A stretch of 6,903 nucleotides of DNA, from assembly GCA_030655795.1 (NCBI GenBank), contig JAUSPJ010000364.1:1-6903 (forward strand), read 5' to 3'. How positions within the stretch are numbered: the stretch's first letter is position 1; the number at the start of each line of letters is the position of its first letter. The position numbers and the translations under genes are program-made. This stretch comes from Fidelibacterota bacterium. GTDB taxonomy: Bacteria > Fidelibacterota > UBA2242. Positions 1-6,083 of this stretch are shown here, piece by piece. Under the pieces are notes generated by a model that worked only from the letters and a program-made list of their open reading frames with translations, had not been told where the DNA came from and did no database searches.

Positions 1-1
1 G

Positions 2-2110
2 TTCCGCCGGGTATCCAAACAGATCGACTCGGGCATGAAGTCCGTCGGTGAAATCATGGCTATAGGCCGAAGTTTTGAGGAAGCCCTGCAGAAGGGTATC
101 CGGATGCTGGAAAATGGGGCATGCGGGTTGGTGGGGAATAAGCATCTGTCCTTTGACGACCTGGAAAGTGAACTGCATCAACCCACAGAGGAGCGCATTT
201 TTGCGGTAGCGGAAGCAATAAAGCGGGGATTTTCAGTGACGAAAATTCACGAACTGACCCACATCGATCGTTGGTTCATTTATAAAGTTAAAAATATTGT
301 CGATGTCGAATTAGAACTGCAAAAATCATCGAAAAGAATCCCGGAAGTACTCCTGAAAACCGCTAAGCAGTCCGGCTTTTCCGATGAGCAGATTGGAAAC
401 ATCAGTGGTCAAACCGCTACTGACATCCGCAAACTGCGGGAAGAGATCAATCTGTTTCCGAAAATCCGTCAGATCGACACACTGGCCGCTGAGTATCCGG
501 CCAAAACCAATTACCTCTATCTTAGTTATCATGCCGACAAGCACGATCTGGACAGTTTTGATCCCAATACGGTGATCATCCTGGGATCGGGCGCCTATCG
601 CATCGGTAGTTCCGTGGAATTTGACTGGAGTTGTGTCAATGCCGGTAAGACATTACGGAAACTGGGGTACTCAACTATTCTGGTGAATTACAACCCGGAA
701 ACCGTCAGCACCGATTATGACGAGGTGGATTACCTGATTTTTGATGAGATCAGCCAGGAGTCCGTGATGGAGATATACCGGATGTTTAAGCCTATCGGCG
801 TGATTGTTTCGGTGGGTGGGCAGATTCCCAACAACCTGGCGCTCAAACTGCACCGCGCCGGGATTCGGATTCTGGGGACAACGCCGGAAAACATCGACCG
901 GGCGGAAAACCGCCGGCATTTTTCCGATCTGCTGGATCAGATGGGGATCGATCAACCCACGTGGAAAGAACTGACCTCCGTTGAAGAGGCAAAGCAGTTT
1001 GCCAATGACTATCACTACCCGGTCCTCATTCGACCGTCTTATGTATTGAGCGGGGCTGCGATGGCGGTGGCGTCAAACGATATTGAACTGGAAGAATACC
1101 TGAAAAAAGCGGTGACGCTGTCGCCGGACCATCCGACCGTCATCAGCAAATTCCTGGAAAATGCCAAGGAGATTGAATTCGACGCCGTGGCTCAGAATGG
1201 CGACATCATCGCTTATGCGATTTCCGAGCATGTGGAGAATGCCGGAGTCCATTCCGGGGACGCCACACTGGTGTTTCCGCCCCAGCGCACTTACCTGGAA
1301 ACCATTCGCCAGGTTCGGTCGATTTCCAATAAAATCGCACACGCCCTTCATATCAACGGACCCTTCAATATCCAGTTTATTGCCAAAAACAACCAGGTAA
1401 AGGTAATCGAGTGTAATCTGCGCGCCTCCCGGAGTTTTCCATTTATTTCAAAAGTATTGAAGAAGAATTTTATCGATATGGCGACCCGCGTCATCATGCG
1501 GGTGCCGGTGCAGAAGTGGTCCAGCTCATCCTTTGAACTGGATTATGTGGGCGTGAAAGCGCCGCAGTTCTCCTTTACCCGCCTGCAGGGCGCCGATCCG
1601 ACCCTGGGCGTGGAAATGGCCTCCACCGGCGAAGTCGCCTGTCTCGGTGAGAATTTTGAGGAGGCCTTTTTGAAGGCGTTACTATCCGTAGGATATAAAT
1701 TATCGTTTATGAGTGTTCTCTTATCCACTGGCCCGATTTCATCGAAAGCGGAGCTGCTGGATGGCATCCGGTATCTTAGCCGGTCAGGCACCAGGTTATA
1801 CGCCACGGGGGGAACTGCCAGTTTCCTGAAAGTCAACCAGATACCGGTGCAGGCCGTGTACTGGCCGCTGGATGATAAATCACCGAATGCCGTGGATATG
1901 ATCAAAGAGGGCAAAATCGACCTGGTGATCAATATTCCCAAGAATTACCAGAATGAGGAACTGACCAACGGCTACCTGATCCGGCGGGCTGCTGTGGATT
2001 ATAATGTCATGCTGATCACCAACCGCCAGATCGCCATGCGCTTTATCGAATCCATTTCCCGGGGCGCCCAGGACCGGCTGGATATCCGCAGCTGGCAGGA
2101 ATATAGCTGA
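2..2110 (+). CDS. carB: Carbamoyl-phosphate synthase large subunit, 3' part (5' end outside window)
   Basis: CarB makes carbamoyl phosphate from bicarbonate, ATP and glutamine-derived ammonia (supplied by CarA) for pyrimidine and arginine synthesis. The open frame runs in from the left edge, so the Met at 35-37 is internal (MKSVGEIMAIGR is a conserved internal CarB motif). About 702 residues are visible. Counting from that Met: end of the first ATP-grasp unit (1-30), helical oligomerisation domain (about 40-165), second, carbamate-phosphorylating ATP-grasp unit (about 180-555) and the C-terminal MGS-like allosteric domain (about 556-691). Visible motifs are GSGAYRIGSSVEFDW (184-198), NPETVSTDYD (220-229), RPSYVLSGAAM (333-343), EHVENAGVHSGD (398-409), and the metal/ATP ligands expected at Q447, E459 and N461 (NIQF, VIECNLRASRS). 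The end, RSWQEYS, fits Bacteroidota-type homologues. The gene looks intact and functional as far as seen. It converges on the minus-strand ATPase gene with 27 bp between stop codons and no obvious terminator there. Confidence 0.96.
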   Translation, partial: FRRVSKQIDSGMKSVGEIMAIGRSFEEALQKGIRMLENGACGLVGNKHLSFDDLESELHQPTEERIFAVAEAIKRGFSVTKIHELTHIDRWFIYKVKNIVDVELELQKSSKRIPEVLLKTAKQSGFSDEQIGNISGQTATDIRKLREEINLFPKIRQIDTLAAEYPAKTNYLYLSYHADKHDLDSFDPNTVIILGSGAYRIGSSVEFDWSCVNAGKTLRKLGYSTILVNYNPETVSTDYDEVDYLIFDEISQESVMEIYRMFKPIGVIVSVGGQIPNNLALKLHRAGIRILGTTPENIDRAENRRHFSDLLDQMGIDQPTWKELTSVEEAKQFANDYHYPVLIRPSYVLSGAAMAVASNDIELEEYLKKAVTLSPDHPTVISKFLENAKEIEFDAVAQNGDIIAYAISEHVENAGVHSGDATLVFPPQRTYLETIRQVRSISNKIAHALHINGPFNIQFIAKNNQVKVIECNLRASRSFPFISKVLKKNFIDMATRVIMRVPVQKWSSSSFELDYVGVKAPQFSFTRLQGADPTLGVEMASTGEVACLGENFEEAFLKALLSVGYKLSFMSVLLSTGPISSKAELLDGIRYLSRSGTRLYATGGTASFLKVNQIPVQAVYWPLDDKSPNAVDMIKEGKIDLVINIPKNYQNEELTNGYLIRRAAVDYNVMLITNRQIAMRFIESISRGAQDRLDIRSWQEYS

Positions 2111-2137
2111 TTCGAAATGAAAAATGGTGAACATTTG

Positions 2138-3319
2138 TCAAAATATTTCCTGATTATACAACTTTTCCAGGAAAACCGGTGCGGGATATATATCCACACC
2201 ATCGAAATGATAGGTTCGATTTCCCATGTATATACCAATCATGCGATCTACATGAATATTATCTTGCTGATCTAAATTGTGCATGGGATTTTCCCATTTC
2301 CGATTCCATTTGGATGCCAATTTTACCTCAATGCAAATGACATGGGGCGGTTCAGCGGAAGTTTGCTTTTTGGTCTCGATTACAAAATCGATTTCCACTC
2401 CCGAAGCGGTTCGATAATACCGAATGGATCGGAAGCGATTGAAAGTTTCATTATAAACGCGTAATTCATGGAAGATTAACGTCTCAAGGGCAAATCCTTT
2501 CCAGGATTTATCGGCAGGCTCGTAAATCAGTCCGGCAGCAGCGCGCGCCACGCCGGGATCAAACCAATAAAATTTCGGCGCCCTGCGTTCCCTGACTTTA
2601 AGATTTGGCTGATAGGAAGGTAAAAAATGACCCAATAGTGTATCGGTCAAAATTGAGAAGTAAACATCTACATTACTCCTGGGTACTTCCGCTTCCCGTG
2701 CAATATTTTGACCATTGACAACCTGCCCATTCAACATTCCGGCAATGGACAGAAAACGAACAAAGGGAGTCAGATTTCGAACCAGTCCCTCTTCCCGAAT
2801 TTCTTCTTTTATGTAGGTGTTTACGTAGGCGGAAAGGATGTTTTGGGCCTGGTCGGGTGTTTGAATGACAAAGGGCAGCAACCCTGTTTCCAATGCGGAA
2901 TAAATATTATAATCGGTTTTTAATTCTCCGTAAGAGAATGATTCCATATTAAGGGTAATGGCTCTGCCGGCAAGCAGATTAGTACCACTGCGGCGTAGTT
3001 TTCGGGCCGACGATCCGCATAAAGCAAATCTCCAATGATATTTGGTCATCAAGCGGTGTACTTCGTCCAGTAATATCGTGATTTTCTGAATTTCATCAAT
3101 GACAACCCAGGTATCTTCGGGTTCATTTCCAATCAATGCCTCCAGGTGACCGGGATTGCGCATTAACTCCAGGTATAGCGATGAGTCCAGCAGGTCAAAA
3201 TAATGTGGTGTCTTTAAATTATGTTTTAGCCACGTGCTTTTTCCTGTACCGCGTGGACCAAACAGGAAAAAGGAGTATGCTGGTATTGATAATAACCGGG
3301 TGATATAGCCTTTGTTCAT
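2138..3319 (-). CDS. AAA_14 / DUF4143 family ATPase
   Basis: 393 residues, the normal length for this family. The N-terminal P-loop domain shows Walker A GPRGTGKST (21-29), Walker B WVVIDEIQK (71-79) and a sensor-1 stretch FALCGSSARKL (98-108). A winged-helix-like segment follows (about 185-230, NGQNIAREAEVPRSNVDVYF). The C-terminal DUF4143 part has GFALETLIFHEL (275-286), SGVEIDFVIE (306-315) and CIEVK (329-333), which matches a PD-(D/E)XK nuclease-like arrangement with E280, D311, E331 and K333 present. Family members are common in accessory regions of bacteria and archaea; their physiological role is not settled, so none is assigned. The start is fixed by an in-frame TAA seven codons upstream, and the Met lies at the usual family position. 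No Shine-Dalgarno is visible before the ATG; repeats fill that space instead (3323-3364). The gene stands alone and converges on carB. Confidence 0.9.
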   Translation of the reverse strand: MNKGYITRLLSIPAYSFFLFGPRGTGKSTWLKHNLKTPHYFDLLDSSLYLELMRNPGHLEALIGNEPEDTWVVIDEIQKITILLDEVHRLMTKYHWRFALCGSSARKLRRSGTNLLAGRAITLNMESFSYGELKTDYNIYSALETGLLPFVIQTPDQAQNILSAYVNTYIKEEIREEGLVRNLTPFVRFLSIAGMLNGQVVNGQNIAREAEVPRSNVDVYFSILTDTLLGHFLPSYQPNLKVRERRAPKFYWFDPGVARAAAGLIYEPADKSWKGFALETLIFHELRVYNETFNRFRSIRYYRTASGVEIDFVIETKKQTSAEPPHVICIEVKLASKWNRKWENPMHNLDQQDNIHVDRMIGIYMGNRTYHFDGVDIYPAPVFLEKLYNQEIF

Positions 3320-3322
3320 GCG

Positions 3323-3364
3323 GTAATATTGTAAATATTATGTAAATATGCAATGTATATTTAC
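3323..3364. promoter_or_regulatory. Clustered GTAAATAT repeats at the ATPase start, possible operator
   Basis: GTAAATAT occurs at 3331-3338 and again at 3342-3349, spaced 11 bp (about one helical turn). The same octamer is inverted at 3357-3364 (ATATTTAC), and an imperfect copy, GTAATATT, is at 3323-3330. The cluster lies 4 to 45 nt upstream of the ATPase ATG, where a promoter and ribosome binding site should be. I infer a protein-binding site controlling the ATPase. The sequence is AT-rich, so chance repeats remain possible. Confidence 0.4.
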
Positions 3365-3398
3365 AAGAATAATGGAAACTGCTCAGAGGATTTGAAAC

Positions 3399-3506
3399 TT
3401 AGAGAAAACCAATATGCTGATCACCAACCGCCGGATCGATGGCGATCACGATGGCATCGACTTCCAGGGTTGTGATACCTGCTGTTGTACAAGCGTTTTC
3501 AGACAT
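3399..3506 (-). pseudogene. Small ORF or remnant with weak macro-domain-like start (35 aa)
   Basis: A 35-codon minus-strand frame starting MSENACTT and ending in TAA at 3401-3399. Residues 10-21 (GITTLEVDAIVI) resemble the first strand and loop of macro-domain proteins (GDIT-x-L-x-VDAIVNAAN), but the Asp after the Gly and the NAAN asparagines are missing. The frame stops where the ADP-ribose loop would follow. Its last third lies over the 25-bp copy of carB sequence (3414-3438) read antisense, so that part is chimeric. The start codon overlaps the stop of the preceding frame as TAATG, a typical coupled-gene junction. I read this as debris of a lost operon, not a working gene; the macro-domain assignment is tentative. 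Confidence 0.25.
3414..3438 (+). repeat. 25-bp direct copy of carB 3' sequence
   Basis: This stretch matches carB positions 2009-2033 in the same orientation at 24 of 25 bases (only A2028 versus G3433 differs). The carB copy encodes MLITNRQ and the second copy reads MLITNRR in the corresponding frame. Flanking bases on either side do not align convincingly. The two copies bracket the rest of carB plus the whole ATPase gene, 1405 bp apart. Confidence 0.8.
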
Positions 3507-3586
3507 TATTGCTTTTCACTTAATAATTTTGTAATCAAATCAAGTTCTTTTATTTCCTGATAAAGTCCGAAAATGTCGCACAACGT
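3506..3586 (-). pseudogene. Possible 3' end of a lost minus-strand gene
   Basis: A frame open from after a TGA at 3589-3587 encodes about 26 residues (including FGLYQEIKELDLITKLLSEKQ without its final few, amphipathic and gene-like) and ends in TAA at 3508-3506, overlapping the next ATG as TAATG. Upstream it runs directly into the palindrome split by the IS, so any 5' portion is missing. The family is not recognisable. The coupled junction is the main reason to regard it as a relic of real coding sequence. Confidence 0.22.
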
Positions 3587-3597
3587 TCAAGTCCAAA

Positions 3598-3611
3598 AGA
3601 AGTCCCGACTT
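3598..3611. repeat. Left half of palindrome interrupted by the insertion sequence
   Basis: TCCCGAC at 3603-3609 followed by TT abuts the IS left end. The right half, TT-GTCGGGA (5370-5378) then TTTTG, abuts the other end. Rejoined, they give TCCCGACTTGTCGGGA followed by TTTT, a hairpin with a U-run that resembles an intrinsic terminator. The palindrome continues less perfectly outward (GTTCAA near 3585-3590 against TTGAAC near 5393-5398). Confidence 0.6.
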
Positions 3612-3625
3612 GCAGGCTGTTGCAG
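3612..3625 (+). repeat. Left terminal inverted repeat of the IS
   Basis: GCAGGCTGTTGCAG, an exact inverted match to 5356-5369. It lies 15 bp beyond the transposase stop codon. Confidence 0.85.
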
Positions 3626-3640
3626 AATGATAATTCAAAA

Positions 3641-5266
3641 TTATGGTACCGGTTTGTAGATTCTACGTCGGACATATATATTTTTAATAACCACTTGGAT
3701 AATTAGTATTAATTCGAGATTTGCCCACAAAATCTGACAGTAATTCCGGTAATATTGCACAAAAACAATAAATCTGAAACGATCTTTCGCTATTAAGTTG
3801 AAAAGGACGTTCAGATTATGGGCAATACTCATTAGATTGAACTCGCCCTTAACTTGCTCTAACCCTCTTAGACTAAATCGCCTGTACCCAAGATTTTGTT
3901 TGATATTTCCAAATACCGGCTCTACACTTGTTGCTCGCAGCTTCAACCTGGATTTGGCCTCATCGGTTTGTAGTTTGTCATTCATATTTTCGGCCAATAT
4001 CTCACGGTCGTCTCGATAAAGTCTCCTCAATTTAGTTTTACTCGATCCTGGCAAGCATTGATCAATCAAAGGACAGTCACTATCCCAAATAGGGATGTCT
4101 TCGACACAATTTAAACACTGATATATTTTGCCATGGCTCTTACCTCTTTTATAATTACATAAAGGGTTTAGTTTCTTTCCAGCCGGACATTCGTAATAAT
4201 CTTCTTCATAATGGTAAATAAAATCAGAGCGTTCAACTTTATGCCCCTTATGCAGAATGGTCTCCATATTTGTCGGTGAATTGTTTTTTGAACGATTTTT
4301 AGGCGTGGGATCAGCTATAACAGCGTCAATACCTTCTTCATTTACATATTCTAATTGCTCTAAACTGTGAAATCCGGCATCGGCGTCGTACTTTCGATGT
4401 GAATTACTGCCAAGATTCTTTTCGCTCTTTTGATGCATTTTCGAGAATTGATTCTGATCATTAGGATCGGTGACAACATCATTAGCAACGATGAAATTTG
4501 TCACGCTGTCCACCGCTGCCTGGGCATTATAACTAGGCCCGTCGGATTTAGGCATAAAGCGGGCTTCCGGCTCAATAATGTTGATTTGATGATTCTTGCG
4601 ATGCTCCGGTTTTAACTCTTCCTTACGCTCTTTCAATCCGGCTTTACATTCAACTAATTTCTTCTCTTTCTTCTTTAGCTTTTCAATCTTATTACGAATA
4701 CTCTCTAAGTCTTCTATATCATCTTCCTCTTCAGCAAGATCACAACGGCTCATATATTCAGCAATATCTCGACGAATCGCTTCTATTTTGCGATTTAGTT
4801 GATCCTCTTTATGACTCTGCTTTTTACTGCAGGAAGCTTTGATCTTTGTGCCATCTATACTAATCTCTTTGAAATCTGATATGCCTGCTTCCTTAGCCAA
4901 AAGAAGTATCTGAACAAAATAATCCGCCATCAGGTCTAAATGTCTCTTCCTGAAACGACTTAATGTGGTATGATCAGGACGTAAATCTGCAGATACATAT
5001 ATAAATCGGAGTTCATAACGACATAAGTTCTCTATTTTCCGGGTACTGGATTCGCCTTCGCTGTAAGCAAAAAACCAGGTGGCTAAAAGAGTTTTAGGAT
5101 CATATGCATCGTTGCCCTGACTACTGTAGCGATTGTATAACTCAGTCAAATCTAATTTTGATACAATATCTATAACCATGTGACTCTTGTCATTTTTTGT
5201 GACAAAGTCAGAAAGACAGTAACCGAGTAATTTCTGTTGCCTACGGTCATTTAAAATAAAACCCAT
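3641..5266 (-). CDS. IS1182-family DDE transposase
   Basis: 541 residues. The N-terminal DUF772-like region (about 50-115: YDPKTLLATWFFAYSEGE, LRPDHTTLSRFRKRH) is followed by an RNase H-like catalytic fold. The DDE residues appear intact: D138 in SIDGTKIKA, D296 in YDADAGFHS and E449 in SVEPVFGNIKQNLGYRRF. A long charged coiled-coil insertion spans about 150-225. A cysteine-rich segment (C360, C370, C384, C387, C398, C404) may bind zinc, as in related transposases. It should catalyse cut-and-paste movement of the surrounding 1758-bp element. The start is supported by AGGA at 5277-5274, seven bases before the ATG. TATAAT at 5329-5324 (minus strand) is a candidate -10 box inside the right end. 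The roughly 50 residues after LNVLFNLIAK are a lysine/tyrosine-rich tail that runs almost to the left terminal repeat. No frameshift or internal stop is present. Confidence 0.93.
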   Translation of the reverse strand: MGFILNDRRQQKLLGYCLSDFVTKNDKSHMVIDIVSKLDLTELYNRYSSQGNDAYDPKTLLATWFFAYSEGESSTRKIENLCRYELRFIYVSADLRPDHTTLSRFRKRHLDLMADYFVQILLLAKEAGISDFKEISIDGTKIKASCSKKQSHKEDQLNRKIEAIRRDIAEYMSRCDLAEEEDDIEDLESIRNKIEKLKKKEKKLVECKAGLKERKEELKPEHRKNHQINIIEPEARFMPKSDGPSYNAQAAVDSVTNFIVANDVVTDPNDQNQFSKMHQKSEKNLGSNSHRKYDADAGFHSLEQLEYVNEEGIDAVIADPTPKNRSKNNSPTNMETILHKGHKVERSDFIYHYEEDYYECPAGKKLNPLCNYKRGKSHGKIYQCLNCVEDIPIWDSDCPLIDQCLPGSSKTKLRRLYRDDREILAENMNDKLQTDEAKSRLKLRATSVEPVFGNIKQNLGYRRFSLRGLEQVKGEFNLMSIAHNLNVLFNLIAKDRFRFIVFVQYYRNYCQILWANLELILIIQVVIKNIYVRRRIYKPVP

Positions 5267-5355
5267 TAGTAATTCCTATCAAGGTATATTGAAATAACGC
5301 CGAAACACACCCAAAATATACATATTATATTAATTATTAACAAGTTAAAAAGATA

Positions 5356-5369
5356 CTGCAACAGCCTGC
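5356..5369 (-). repeat. Right terminal inverted repeat of the IS
   Basis: CTGCAACAGCCTGC, the exact complement of 3612-3625, about 90 bp upstream of the transposase start. The interval contains the likely transposase promoter. Confidence 0.85.
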
Positions 5370-5432
5370 TTGTCGGGATTTTGACGAACGAATTGAACCG
5401 TATATGCTGTGTTATCGGAAGTTTCAGCCCGT
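5370..5432. repeat. Right half of the split palindromic element
   Basis: It begins with TT-GTCGGGATTTT at the IS junction and ends with a 22-nt outer block (5411-5432) that recurs inverted at 6084-6105 with 20 of 22 matches. CTGTGTTATC at 5407-5416 also recurs in direct orientation at 6242-6251, followed by a one-base difference and GAAG in both. It therefore appears to be an arm of the same repeat family as 6084-6265. It ends at the out-of-frame stop of the toxin remnant, so it may also have served as its transcription terminator. Confidence 0.55.
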
Positions 5433-5518
5433 CACCTTTTAACATAAAATGTTATTTGACGTATTCTGCCTCTCACAACGACTGTAAACCTGCCGGATAT
5501 CGGCGCTTTACCTTTCTC
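5432..5518 (-). pseudogene. Detached C-terminal end of the DUF5615 toxin (other frame)
   Basis: Directly after the toxin's premature TGA, the next frame reads 28 codons, including GRFTVVVRGRIRQITF, and stops at TGA 5434-5432. This is the C-terminal strand pattern expected for DUF5615 proteins (FTVV-x-x-GRIRQR type). Removing one base around 5519-5522 would join it to the upstream 93 codons and give a 121-residue protein of normal family size. Confidence 0.7.
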
Positions 5519-5798
5519 ATAGAATATTCAATAAAATTTCAGCCGGTTCTTCCGGTGTGTGGGGATTGAAACGAGAATATACAAGACCAGAGGGAATAAA
5601 TGATTTATGCCGATATATCAGTTCTCCATAGTCCCGGTCAAAAGTTAGAACTATTCGGTTTTCTTCGTAAGCGCGTTTTAAAACATCCCGGTCTTTTTCT
5701 CCCGGAGTTTCTTCTATTACACTGGCTACATCGTGACCGGCATTGCGCAAATGCCTAATGCTGGCAACAGGGAAATTCTCATTCGCCAGAAAATTCAT
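5517..5798 (-). CDS. DUF5615 PIN-like toxin, truncated by a frameshift
   Basis: The open part codes 93 residues of a DUF5615 (PIN-like fold, presumed ribonuclease) toxin. Visible motifs are FLANENFP (3-10, acidic E7), the GHDV turn (21-24), EETPGEKDRDVL (29-40) and VLTFDRDYGELIY (50-62) with D54 and D56. The family usually runs to about 115-120 residues; here the frame ends early at LLNIL, and the missing end lies intact in the next frame (5432-5518). The likely cause is one extra base near 5519-5522; it is not in a long homopolymer. The ATG overlaps the antitoxin stop as TAATG, so the two are translationally coupled. The known partner type is DUF433. All proposed active-site acidic residues are in the visible part, so some function could remain, but loss of the last strand probably destabilises the fold. 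Sequencing error is the main alternative. Confidence 0.85.
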   Translation of the reverse strand: MNFLANENFPVASIRHLRNAGHDVASVIEETPGEKDRDVLKRAYEENRIVLTFDRDYGELIYRHKSFIPSGLVYSRFNPHTPEEPAEILLNIL

Positions 5799-6046
5799 TA
5801 GACAGCCTCGGCTGGAATTGCGTACAACAACTCCTCACGCATGCATTCTGTGGCAAAAGCAAAGAGGGCACGGAGGCTTTCCTTAGTCAATGTCGGATAG
5901 TTTTCAAGAATCTGTTGTTCAGCCCATCCTTCTGAAAAAAGCCCTAAAATAAACTCAACAGACAGTCGTGTTCCTTTAACCACCGGCTTGCCGAGCAAGA
6001 CTTCAGGGTCTGAATGTATAAATTTTTTCCAATCAATATCTGGCAT
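5798..6046 (-). CDS. DUF433 family antitoxin
   Basis: 82 residues, a full-length DUF433 protein: a short helix-turn-helix domain that in TA pairs neutralises the DUF5615 PIN-like partner and represses the operon. The signature is clear: IHSDPEVLLGKPVVKGTRLSVEFIL (10-34 overall; the GKPVVKGTR core is at 19-27), then EQQILENYPTLTKESLRALFAFA. The start is supported by a strong Shine-Dalgarno, AGGGGG-type at 6056-6051, four bases upstream. It is first in a two-gene minus-strand operon; its stop TAA shares a base with the toxin ATG. A perfect 12-bp palindrome lies 20 bp upstream of the start and is a likely autoregulatory site. The gene shows no damage, so it may persist although its toxin is probably broken. 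Confidence 0.9.
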   Translation of the reverse strand: MPDIDWKKFIHSDPEVLLGKPVVKGTRLSVEFILGLFSEGWAEQQILENYPTLTKESLRALFAFATECMREELLYAIPAEAV

Positions 6047-6066
6047 AGCACCCCCTTTTGCTCCTC

Positions 6067-6078
6067 TATGATATCATA
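6067..6078. promoter_or_regulatory. Perfect 12-bp palindrome, probable operator of the TA operon
   Basis: TATGATATCATA is its own reverse complement. It sits 20 bp upstream of the DUF433 ATG, and its first half on the minus strand (TATGAT) could be a -10 box; no good -35 is evident about 17 bp further up. TA antitoxins commonly bind such palindromes to repress their own promoter. The function is inferred from position and symmetry. Confidence 0.5.
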
Positions 6079-6083
6079 AAAAC

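Larger units (their letters stand above)
3439..3611. other. Gene-poor stretch between ATPase and insertion sequence
   Basis: The region 3320-3611 holds no intact gene. From left to right it has the GTAAATAT cluster, about 50 bp with nothing recognised, the 25-bp carB copy, two overlapping minus-strand coding remnants joined at TAATG (3504-3508), and the left arm of the palindrome interrupted by the IS. The pattern suggests repeated insertion and decay. Confidence 0.5.
3612..5369 (-). mobile_element. Complete IS1182-like insertion sequence
   Basis: The element is 1758 bp long, bounded by perfect 14-bp terminal inverted repeats GCAGGCTGTTGCAG (3612-3625) and its complement (5356-5369); extending inward, 16 of 17 match. 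It contains one complete transposase on the minus strand and no passenger gene. The length and transposase type fit the IS1182 family. The only direct duplication I can see is TT at 3610-3611 and 5370-5371. Both flanks carry TCCCGAC as an inverted repeat, so either the true ends lie further out (23 bp with a TT/AA mismatch) or, more likely, the target was a palindrome cut at its centre. Intact ORF and ends suggest recent arrival and possible activity. Confidence 0.85.

Noticed and set aside
35..37. ATG at 35 as the true carB start
   Set aside because: The frame is open to the window edge and MKSVGEIMAIGR is an internal CarB motif.
671..1941. Several open frames of 80-130 codons antisense to carB
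   Set aside because: They lie wholly inside the well-supported carB coding sequence, show no recognisable family and are expected by-products of its codon usage.
2122..2136. Hairpin AAATG-GTGAA-CATTT as a bidirectional terminator between carB and the ATPase
   Set aside because: Only five AT-rich pairs with no adequate T-run; too weak to call.
3414..3560. Plus-strand frame beginning MLITNRR as a truncated second carB
   Set aside because: Only the 25-bp copy matches carB; the following residues show no CarB similarity and the frame has no start signal.
3798..4802. Short plus-strand frames inside the transposase gene
   Set aside because: They are opposite-strand shadows of an intact transposase with all DDE residues; low-complexity Ser/Phe composition mirrors its Lys/Glu-rich coiled coil.
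5503..5521. Reinitiation at the ATGA overlapping the toxin stop
   Set aside because: That ATG opens a third frame (MRKVKRRYPAG, ending after about 15 codons), not the frame with the DUF5615 tail.
5515..5525. Programmed +1 frameshift in the toxin, like that of prfB
   Set aside because: The shift site reads CTA TGA, not CTT TGA; the re-pairing CTA to TAT is poor and there is no Shine-Dalgarno-like stimulator at the right distance. Mutation or sequencing error is simpler.
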